From assembly GCA_910586985.1 (NCBI GenBank), contig CAJUKK010000012.1, positions 7,329 to 71,328 of the forward strand: a stretch of DNA of 64,000 nt, written 5' to 3'. Position 1 is the stretch's first letter. Each line of letters begins with the position of its first letter. The stretch comes from an uncultured Christensenellaceae bacterium (GTDB lineage: Bacteria; Bacillota; Clostridia; Christensenellales; Borkfalkiaceae). The position numbers and the translations under genes are program-made. The notes under the pieces are model-generated. The model ran no database searches, had not been told where the DNA came from, and worked only from the letters and a program-made list of their open reading frames with translations. Positions 1 to 6,582 of the stretch are shown piece after piece.

Positions 1-482
1 ATATCCCCTATCGTAGAGAGTACAGCCTCTACGTCCTTAGAAATACGACCGTCCCCAGACACGATATCTTTTACAAGCTCTTTCGCCGTACGGAAATACG
101 CCTCTTCCAGATTGTCGTCCGCATGAACGGTTTTAAGTTCGTCCGTCACGCTGTAAATGTAGCCGTTTTCTACGCGGTACGACCGCGCGACGGCGCGATA
201 GAGTCCCTCGGCATATACGCGTATGCGATCGCCCGGGAGCCGCGTGATCTGACGGATACGCGCAACCGTACCGACGTTATAAAGATCCCCTTCGTCGGGC
301 GTCTCCTTTTCGGAATTTTTCTGTTTGACAATAAATATATGACGATCGTCCTTTTCCGACCGTTCGATCGCGGCAAGCGAAACTCCCCGCCCCGCGTCGA
401 ACGCGACCGAGGTATCGGGAAACACGACTTGCGTGCGCATGGGAATTACGGCAAGCACCGCCGTTCTTTGCGATTGTTCCAT
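1..482 (-). CDS. lon: ATP-dependent protease Lon, N-terminal part (cut by window edge)
   Basis: Translating the minus strand from the ATG at 482 gives about 160 residues that run off the left edge without a stop. They match the LON substrate-binding domain: an opening 'AVIPMRTQVVFPD' block, a 'GTVARIRQITRLPGDRIRV' block near residue 70, and 'EGLYRAVA'. Lon is a cytoplasmic AAA+ serine protease that degrades misfolded and regulatory proteins; its ATPase and protease domains would lie outside the window. An AAGGAGGGG ribosome site sits just upstream of the ATG, and a good promoter lies 36-64 bases upstream. The start is therefore well supported. The only uncertainty is that the catalytic domains cannot be seen. 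Confidence 0.85.
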   Translation of the reverse strand, partial: MEQSQRTAVLAVIPMRTQVVFPDTSVAFDAGRGVSLAAIERSEKDDRHIFIVKQKNSEKETPDEGDLYNVGTVARIRQITRLPGDRIRVYAEGLYRAVARSYRVENGYIYSVTDELKTVHADDNLEEAYFRTAKELVKDIVSGDGRISKDVEAVLSTIGD

Positions 483-517
483 TCGCCCCTCCTTTTCCGT
501 ATGATTCGGGTCTTATA

Positions 518-546
518 TTTATATCACACATTTTTGCGCATTTCAA
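518..546 (-). promoter_or_regulatory. sigma-A promoter of lon
   Basis: Minus strand TTGAAA, 17-base spacer, TATAAA. It lies upstream of the lon SD site. No CIRCE or CtsR-like repeat was recognised around it. Confidence 0.65.
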
Positions 547-663
547 GCGTATTTTTAAAAATATTCCGAAAATATCCGTGTCGCACCCGCAAGCCGGATA
601 TTCGGTCATTCCCCAGCGCGTACAAAACGCGAGAAAAAATGCTCTACACTTTGACGAAAATCA

Positions 664-690
664 AAAAACCACGTAAAATCCGTGGTTTTT
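664..690 (-). terminator. intrinsic terminator after ansA operon
   Basis: Stem AACCACG / CGTGGTT with a 7-base loop, followed on the minus strand by a run of T. It lies 8 bases beyond the asparaginase stop codon and closes the galK-to-ansA operon. Confidence 0.75.
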
Positions 691-697
691 ATGTGCA

Positions 698-1690
698 TTA
701 AAAAATATCGCGGTTGACGGGGCGGTAAAACAATTCTTCAACTTCCCTTTCAGACTTTGCACGCGATAGAATACACATAAGTTTGACAACGGTTGCCTCG
801 AGCGTCATACACCGCGCCTCTAAAACATTGCCGCATTCGCGGATACGGCGGCCGACTTCGTATTTATCGAGCGTGCTCCCCTCGCGTTCCACCTGCGTAG
901 TCAAAACAACCGTTTTTCCCTTATCCAGAAGTCGTTTCATACTCGTATAAAACGCATCGTCCTCATAGTTCGGAAGTCCGCCCGCGCCGAACGATTCGAT
1001 CACGATTCCGTCGTAATATTCGCCGAGATAGTCTAAAATCTCCGCGCGTATACCGGGAATCATTTTCAGCACGAACACCTTTTCGTTGAGCGCGTGATAA
1101 AATTTCGGCTCGCCGACGGGTGCGGCGTCGCGGATATAGTAGAGCGGTTCGCCGTCGCGCATAATAGCGATCTCGGGAAAATCCACGCTCGAAAAAGCGT
1201 TAAAACTCTGCGTGCGCGTCTTTTTCGCGCGTGTGCCGAGAATCACCTTTCCGTCGAATACCACGTGAACGCCGTGCGCCCCGTCGTCCGCACAATAGGA
1301 AAAAGCGTCGTATAAATTCTTGCGCGCGTCGGTATCGCGCAGATATGCCGATTTCTGCGAACCCGTAAGCACGATTGGTTTATTGCAATTTTCGATCAGA
1401 TAGGAGAGCGCCGCCGCCGTGTACGCCATCGTGTCCGTTCCGTGCGTGATGACAAACCCGTCGTATCCACTGTAATTCTCCTCGATGATACGGACAAGCG
1501 CGAGCCAATGCGGCGCATATAAATTCGTACTGTCGAGATTAAAAGGCTGAAGCGTTTCGATCTCGCACTTTTCTTTGAGTTCGGGCACGCAGGCGAGCAA
1601 CTCCTTTGAACTGATGGCGGGTGCGAGTCCCGCTCCGCTGTTTTTGGAGGCGATCGTACCGCCCGTTGCGATCATTAAAATCTTCTTCAT
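698..1690 (-). CDS. ansA: L-asparaginase, type I (cytoplasmic)
   Basis: 330 residues, the usual length for this family. It hydrolyses L-asparagine to aspartate and ammonia. The first catalytic threonine motif TGGTIAS is at residues 9-15 and the second motif HGTDT at 83-87. There is no signal peptide, so it should act in the cytoplasm. The start ATG follows a weak AGGTCGG site. It is the last gene of a minus-strand operon, only 7 bases after the phosphatase gene, with a terminator just downstream. Why asparaginase sits behind galactose genes is not clear; housekeeping co-transcription is the simplest reading. Confidence 0.92.
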   Translation of the reverse strand: MKKILMIATGGTIASKNSGAGLAPAISSKELLACVPELKEKCEIETLQPFNLDSTNLYAPHWLALVRIIEENYSGYDGFVITHGTDTMAYTAAALSYLIENCNKPIVLTGSQKSAYLRDTDARKNLYDAFSYCADDGAHGVHVVFDGKVILGTRAKKTRTQSFNAFSSVDFPEIAIMRDGEPLYYIRDAAPVGEPKFYHALNEKVFVLKMIPGIRAEILDYLGEYYDGIVIESFGAGGLPNYEDDAFYTSMKRLLDKGKTVVLTTQVEREGSTLDKYEVGRRIRECGNVLEARCMTLEATVVKLMCILSRAKSEREVEELFYRPVNRDIF

Positions 1691-1697
1691 ATCCGAC

Positions 1698-2513
1698 CTA
1701 CCGTAATTTTTGTTTTAATCTTATAACCGTATTTGCACCAACTCCGATATCCGCCAAATACCCTTCGATCCCGCCGCGCATTCCGATCGCATCGAAAAAG
1801 GAGCTCAGCTTTCGTTCGCGAACCTCCCGCCGCGTTTCCCCGACTGCACGGTACGAAAGACAAAAATCATCCTTTACCCGCTCGTCGCTCGCGCCTGCGA
1901 GCAAGAGCAAAATCGCGGCGATTACGCCCGTTCTGTCCTTTCCCGCGCCGCAACCAAAGAGCGCGCAGCCTTGCGCCGCAGCAAGCTCGACCAACGCTCT
2001 CTGCGTTCCTTCACTCTCCGCAAGTTCGCGATAATCGCATTGCGGATCGCCGCTTAAAGGACACTGAATTGGGGATATCTCCGACTCTTCCTCTTTCCGT
2101 TCGCTTTCCTCCCGCAAATCGACAAAGACGTTTACTCCGTAATTTCGGAGCAATTTAACGTCTTCTCTGTCCGTAGGAAAATCCGAACGCAAAAAAACGT
2201 TGTAGCGCGTAAAAAATTTTTCGCCGTAACGAATACCCCCGAGTTCTCTGCAATTTTTCGCAAAAGAAAGCGGAATACGCCTTGCTCCGTATTTTGCCGT
2301 AACGCGCTTTAACAGAGATATTTGATAGGGCGCGCCCTTCTCTTCCGCCCGCAAAACCTTTTCGACGCGGGCAAGCTGTAAACGGTTATGAGAACCGACG
2401 GGGGCAAGCACGCGGTCTCCCTCGCTCAGATCCCCGTCGCACAAGTACCAATATACCCGTTCCGCAATATTTTCATCCTCCGTAAAACGGAGCAGCGCAA
2501 AATCGAACGGCAT
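1698..2513 (-). CDS. tyrosine-phosphatase-like protein with N-terminal PriA-like domain
   Basis: 271 residues from the ATG at 2513, chosen because it lies directly after the upstream stop codon (TGAGTATG); a longer frame to 2558 would overlap the upstream gene. Residues 1-75 resemble the N-terminal beta domain of primosomal PriA-type proteins ('EGDRVLAPVG'), and a stand-alone relative lies at 57875-58123. From about residue 80 the protein resembles Y_phosphatase3 enzymes: 'NCRELGGI' at 88, and the P-loop C188-G-A-G-K-D-R194 followed by TG (CX5R). The general acid/base partner was not located with certainty. The substrate is unknown; proteins of this family act on phosphotyrosine or phosphoinositides. 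The fusion itself is unusual. Confidence 0.7.
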   Translation of the reverse strand: MPFDFALLRFTEDENIAERVYWYLCDGDLSEGDRVLAPVGSHNRLQLARVEKVLRAEEKGAPYQISLLKRVTAKYGARRIPLSFAKNCRELGGIRYGEKFFTRYNVFLRSDFPTDREDVKLLRNYGVNVFVDLREESERKEEESEISPIQCPLSGDPQCDYRELAESEGTQRALVELAAAQGCALFGCGAGKDRTGVIAAILLLLAGASDERVKDDFCLSYRAVGETRREVRERKLSSFFDAIGMRGGIEGYLADIGVGANTVIRLKQKLR

Positions 2514-2515
2514 AC

Positions 2516-3310
2516 TCACCACTCGTTGGGGAAGGGAGGAGACTGTGTGTCCCACCAATCTTCATAGTACTTTGTATAGAGCGAACAGCACTCGCTTACG
2601 TCGCTTTTGAGCGGAAGTCCGCTCTGCGTCAGGAACGCCGATACAAACGCCTCGCATCGATCTGTCGTAATATCCTTTAAAAACGCCGCGCCGAGTTCCA
2701 ATATATTCTCAGGCCGTCGGAGCGCAGAGCGCACCGCCTCTTCAAGCCGCCTGTTGCACGGAAAAAGCAGCTCGTTTTCTATAAGGATCAACCGGTACAC
2801 GCTATACACGATCTCCTGTGCGAGATGCGCACGCATGTATGCGTTTTCTTGCCCCACGCAATGCAGAAAATAGCCGCGGTTCAACTGCAAATTCGCACAG
2901 AAACAATCGATTTTCCGCGATCTTTCATGCGCCGGATAGGTTGCAATGCGCGAGACGATTTCTGCGATTTCGCCATCCCGCGAAAATACGACCTGCGCTT
3001 TCACGTAAGCGTTCCTCGTCGGTTCGCTCCCCTTTTCCGCCGCAGCCTGCAACATTTTCTTTGTCTTATATTTGATATCGAAATAACCGCCCTCGTAAGT
3101 GCGATGCCCTGTAATGATTTCGGCAAGACGGTTTTCGGCGGCAAGTTCGCGATACGCTTCTTCCGTCACGACGACCACCGCGTCCACGTCCGAATCGGGC
3201 CTCGCGTTTCCCTTGACGATGGAACCGTCGAGCACGATTGCGATCACCTCTTCCCGACCTGCAAAATACTCTTTAAGTTTTTGTATGCTTTCCGCATGAT
3301 GAGGATACAT
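2516..3310 (-). CDS. nucleotidyltransferase-fold protein
   Basis: 264 residues starting at the ATG at 3310, which has an AAGGGAG site nine bases upstream and overlaps the previous stop as TAATG. The longer reading frame to 3427 lies inside the upstream gene. Residues 29-43 carry the pol-beta nucleotidyltransferase signature G-S-x(9)-S-D-x-D, with the metal-binding pair D41/D43. The remaining C-terminal helical part resembles aminoglycoside or KNTase-like adenylyltransferases, but no drug specificity can be claimed. It sits between the GIY-YIG gene and the phosphatase gene in one operon. Confidence 0.7.
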   Translation of the reverse strand: MYPHHAESIQKLKEYFAGREEVIAIVLDGSIVKGNARPDSDVDAVVVVTEEAYRELAAENRLAEIITGHRTYEGGYFDIKYKTKKMLQAAAEKGSEPTRNAYVKAQVVFSRDGEIAEIVSRIATYPAHERSRKIDCFCANLQLNRGYFLHCVGQENAYMRAHLAQEIVYSVYRLILIENELLFPCNRRLEEAVRSALRRPENILELGAAFLKDITTDRCEAFVSAFLTQSGLPLKSDVSECCSLYTKYYEDWWDTQSPPFPNEW

Positions 3311-3558
3311 TACGTTTGCTCCCTTGAAATGAGTCTGAGTTTGTCCGCGCGCGTCATGCGTTTGATTGCGCACTCGCGGCTTCTCGCCTCCCGCTCCGTT
3401 TCGAATTGCTCGAGATGGACGAGACAAACGGGAAGGCGGCTTCTCGTGTACTTTGCCCCCTTCCCGTCGTTGTGCGTCTGAATGCGCCGTACGGGATCAA
3501 CCGTAAATCCCGTATACAAACTGCCGTCTTTGCAACGCACGATATATGTATAAAACAT
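3310..3558 (-). CDS. GIY-YIG domain endonuclease-like protein (UPF0213 type)
   Basis: 82 residues, typical for the YhbQ/UPF0213 family. 'YTYIVRC' and 'YTGFTVDPVRRIQTHN' give the GIY-YIG core (Y-x-Y-I ... Y-T-G), with the conserved R and H after it and E-R-E near residue 57. Family members bind or nick DNA; the cellular role is not settled. The ATG directly follows the galM stop (TAAATG), and the stop overlaps the next start (TAATG), so translation is probably coupled through the operon. Confidence 0.85.
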   Translation of the reverse strand: MFYTYIVRCKDGSLYTGFTVDPVRRIQTHNDGKGAKYTRSRLPVCLVHLEQFETEREARSRECAIKRMTRADKLRLISREQT

Positions 3559-4593
3559 TTACGCTTCGAACTTATAAGCCGCGGTAAAATGATATTCCTG
3601 ACCCGCATCGAAAATCGAGCTTCCGCGGGCGGCGTATTCCTCTACGTTTACGTTGTTGGGAATCGCCTGCGTTTCGAGACAGAAACCCGCGCGCTGTCCG
3701 TAATGCGCGGTCTTTCCGTCCATATTCATGCCGTTGCCCGCATAGAACTGAACGGCGGGCATATCCGTATAACAACTCATTTTGATGCCCGTTTTTTTGC
3801 TGAATACAACTGCGTACTTAACGTATTCGCCGCACTTGTTTTTGAGCACGTGGCAGTGATCGTATCCGTTTCCCTGTTTAAGATCGATATCGTCCGCGCC
3901 GATGTCCCGTCCGATCTCTTTGGGCGCGTTGAAATCAAACGGCGTTCCCGCCACTTTTCTGAATCCGCCGACGGGAATCATCGTGGCATTGGTGGGCGTA
4001 ATCTCGTCGCAGTCGATCCAGAGCACGTTGTCGAGAATACTGCCGTCGCCCTCGCCGTTGACGTTGAAATAGGCGTGGTTGGTGAGATTGATCGCCGTCT
4101 TTTTATCGGAGACGGCACGGTATTCGATTTTCAGTTCTCCGCCCTGAAACGTATAAGTAACTTCCACTTTCAGCGTACCGGGGTAATTCTCCTCGCCGTC
4201 GGGCGAAAGGATGGATAAAATCAGCTTGTCCCCTTCTATCCTGTGCGCCCAGATCTTCTGATCGAAACCGGACTTCCCGCCGTGAAGATGGTTGCCGCGG
4301 TCGTTGCAGTAGAGCGCATACTCCTTGCCGTCGATCGTCAGCCTGCCCTCGCCGATGCGGTTTCCGAACCTGCCGATAAGCGCGCCTAAAAATCCGCCGT
4401 TGTTCTCATACCCCGCCATGTCGTTATAACCGAGAATGACGTCCGTCGGGTTGCCGTTTTTATCGGGGACGACGATACTCTGGATAATGCCGCCGCGGTT
4501 CAAAACCGTTGCGCTGCGGTTGCCGTCCTCAAACGTGAACGCAAGAACCTCCTCGCCGTTTTTCGTCTTACCGAATACTCTTTCTGAAATCAT
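3559..4593 (-). CDS. galM: aldose 1-epimerase (galactose mutarotase)
   Basis: 344 residues from the ATG at 4593, which is preceded by GGAGG eight bases upstream; an in-frame TTG 15 bases earlier is less likely. It interconverts alpha and beta anomers of galactose or glucose in the cytoplasm. Visible motifs are 'NRIGEGR' with the substrate arginine, 'NHLHGG' with the first catalytic histidine, 'NHAYFN' with the second histidine, and 'CLETQAIPN' with the catalytic glutamate. It lies 21 bases after galK, giving a galKM pair of the Leloir pathway without galT or galE in this window. Confidence 0.93.
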   Translation of the reverse strand: MISERVFGKTKNGEEVLAFTFEDGNRSATVLNRGGIIQSIVVPDKNGNPTDVILGYNDMAGYENNGGFLGALIGRFGNRIGEGRLTIDGKEYALYCNDRGNHLHGGKSGFDQKIWAHRIEGDKLILSILSPDGEENYPGTLKVEVTYTFQGGELKIEYRAVSDKKTAINLTNHAYFNVNGEGDGSILDNVLWIDCDEITPTNATMIPVGGFRKVAGTPFDFNAPKEIGRDIGADDIDLKQGNGYDHCHVLKNKCGEYVKYAVVFSKKTGIKMSCYTDMPAVQFYAGNGMNMDGKTAHYGQRAGFCLETQAIPNNVNVEEYAARGSSIFDAGQEYHFTAAYKFEA

Positions 4594-4614
4594 ATTATGT
4601 ACCTCCAAAGGTTT

Positions 4615-5832
4615 TTAATCGAATGAAATTTCGCACGCGCCGAACGGACGCAAGCGCGCAACATGCACGTTTTCCCTGCCGAATATCCTGCCCGTTTCGG
4701 CGGCGTATTCCGCCGTCTCCCTTTCGGGAAGAATCGCAAGCACCGTACCTGTGAAACCGCCGCCCATAATGCGGAACGCGCCCTCTTTAATAAGACGCGC
4801 GGCGGTGATAACGCCGATGAGAAGCGGCTGCGATACGTCGCCCGCGACGTAGCCGTTTTGCAGGTAAGTGAGACTGCTTGCCCCGCTCGAGCGCACCTGC
4901 TTAAAAAACGCGCGCCTGTCCCCGCGCGCAAGCGCGTCCGCCGCACGGTCTACCCGCTCGTTTTCGGCAAAAAAGTGTGAGGCGCGCAAAATCGCCCGAT
5001 CGCTCACCTTTTTCCGCAGTGCGGGAATACTCTCTTCAAATGCGGTTTTTTCGACCTCGCGCAGATACTTCTTATGAAAGTACGCCGTCACTTCCGACAT
5101 CTCTTTGGAAATCGCCGCATAATGCTTGGTGAGCGACGAATGCGAGCCGCCCGTATTGACGAGTGCGAGCGCGTAACCTTCGGGCATGGACAAGCTCTTG
5201 ACCCGCGGCGCACCCGCGCCGTAAAAATCCACCGCGTTGAGTCCGCCGAATGCAATACCCGTCTGATCGAGCAATCCGCACGGCTTTCCGAAATATACGT
5301 TCTCGGCAAATTTCCCCGCCTCGGCTTTTACAAGCGGCGGAATCTTCCCGCCCGCATAGAGCACGTTGACGATCTCCGCGATCAGCACCTCGAACGCCGC
5401 CGAAGAGGACACGCCCGCGCCGCGGAATACCGTAGAATGCGTGACGGCGGAAAAACCGCCGAGCGGATATTTACGATCGGCAAGATAACGGCAAACGCCG
5501 CGCGCAAGGGCGGATGATTTACGCGCCTCGCTCTCCCGCCGTTTCAGATCTGAAACGTGAAAACGGATGGTGCGGAAGTCCTCCGCGCCGATCTCCACGA
5601 TCCCGTCCGTCCGCAAAGAGACGGCGGCGAGAATATCGCACGAAATCGCGCCGACGATGACTTTCCCGAGATTATGATCGGTATGATTGCCGACGATCTC
5701 CGCACGACCGCAGGACGACACGTATACGGTCGGCGCCGTTTTATACCGCGAAACGAATAACGCTTCGAGCGTGTTTTTTCGCGCCAACATTGCCGACGCC
5801 TCGCGCCCGTAAACTTCTTCGTAATTTATCAT
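4615..5832 (-). CDS. galK: galactokinase
   Basis: 405 residues from the ATG at 5832. GHMP-kinase signatures are present: the galactose-binding 'GRAEIVGNHTDHN' near residues 42-54, the ATP loop 'GAGVSSSAA', and the C-terminal 'IMGGGFTG'. It phosphorylates galactose at C1. The N-terminal extension before the first motif is longer than in E. coli GalK but resembles a Clostridia subgroup I know from memory. No SD site precedes the ATG; the -10 box ends six bases upstream, so the mRNA may be leaderless. A second ATG at codon 14 with weak GAGG is the alternative start. Confidence 0.9.
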   Translation of the reverse strand: MINYEEVYGREASAMLARKNTLEALFVSRYKTAPTVYVSSCGRAEIVGNHTDHNLGKVIVGAISCDILAAVSLRTDGIVEIGAEDFRTIRFHVSDLKRRESEARKSSALARGVCRYLADRKYPLGGFSAVTHSTVFRGAGVSSSAAFEVLIAEIVNVLYAGGKIPPLVKAEAGKFAENVYFGKPCGLLDQTGIAFGGLNAVDFYGAGAPRVKSLSMPEGYALALVNTGGSHSSLTKHYAAISKEMSEVTAYFHKKYLREVEKTAFEESIPALRKKVSDRAILRASHFFAENERVDRAADALARGDRRAFFKQVRSSGASSLTYLQNGYVAGDVSQPLLIGVITAARLIKEGAFRIMGGGFTGTVLAILPERETAEYAAETGRIFGRENVHVARLRPFGACEISFD

Positions 5833-5838
5833 ATCCGT

Positions 5839-5867
5839 ATTATAACACAACCCCATGCTTTTGTAAA
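5839..5867 (-). promoter_or_regulatory. promoter of galK operon, predicted leaderless start
   Basis: TTTACA, 17-base spacer, TATAAT on the minus strand. The -10 box is followed by six bases and then the galK ATG, so transcription should begin at or next to the start codon. It is a very good match to sigma-A consensus. Confidence 0.75.
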
Positions 5868-5898
5868 TAAAATTTCCAAAATTCGTCAAACTGAAAAT

Positions 5899-6582
5899 AT
5901 GCAAAAAAGATATATTCCGGTCGTATTCTTACTTGCGGTTCTGCTCGTGCTCTTTGCACACTTCGGAGCGAGAGTGGCGGCTCAACCCGCGTTCACCTAT
6001 GCCGAAGAAGAGAAGAAAATTTATCTTACCTTCGACGACGGCCCGAGCACCGTCGTGACGGGACGCATTCTCGATACGCTCAAAGAAAAAAACGTAAAGG
6101 CGACGTTTTTTATCGTGAGCGACCGCGCGCTCAGCCGCAGAGAAACCCTCCGCCGCATTGCGGCGGAGGGGCATACCCTCGGCGTGCACTCGGCAACGCA
6201 CAATTACCGTGAAATTTACGCCTCTAAAGACGCCCTTTTAAAGGACATTCAAACCTGTTCTTCCGTCATCGAAAAGACGACGGGCGTAACGCCGCGCGTT
6301 TACCGTTTCCCAGGCGGCGGCTGCGGTCACGCAAACGAATATTCCCCCGCCGTCCGCGAACAGGGATACCGCATTATCTCGTGGAACGCCGTATGCGGCG
6401 ACGAAGAGATTTCCAACGCCAGCGCGGAAACGCTCATAAAAACCGCCAAAGAGACGGCGCAGGGGCGCTCTTCCGTCGTTATGCTGCTGCACGATTCCGC
6501 TTACCGCAAGACGACGGCGGAGGCGCTGCCCGACATTATCGAATACTTCCGCGGGCAAGGCTATACTTTTTGCGCCTTTTGA
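5899..6582 (+). CDS. polysaccharide deacetylase (NodB domain), membrane-anchored or secreted
   Basis: 227 residues. Residues 1-30 form a signal or anchor segment ('PVVFLLAVLLVLFAHFG'). The NodB catalytic domain follows: 'TFDDGPS' (metal Asp and base), 'HSATHNY' (metal His pair), 'RFPGGG' and a late 'LLHDS' motif with the catalytic histidine. The likely substrate is peptidoglycan N-acetylmuramic acid or N-acetylglucosamine, in the wall or spore cortex (PdaA-like), which is an inference. No SD site is evident before the ATG. The 3' end overlaps the ATPase gene on the other strand by 47 bases. Confidence 0.87.
   Translation: MQKRYIPVVFLLAVLLVLFAHFGARVAAQPAFTYAEEEKKIYLTFDDGPSTVVTGRILDTLKEKNVKATFFIVSDRALSRRETLRRIAAEGHTLGVHSATHNYREIYASKDALLKDIQTCSSVIEKTTGVTPRVYRFPGGGCGHANEYSPAVREQGYRIISWNAVCGDEEISNASAETLIKTAKETAQGRSSVVMLLHDSAYRKTTAEALPDIIEYFRGQGYTFCAF

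Noticed and set aside
3406..4218. 270-codon open frame on the plus strand
   Set aside because: It is antisense to galM, whose motifs and SD site are clear; long antisense frames are expected at this base composition.
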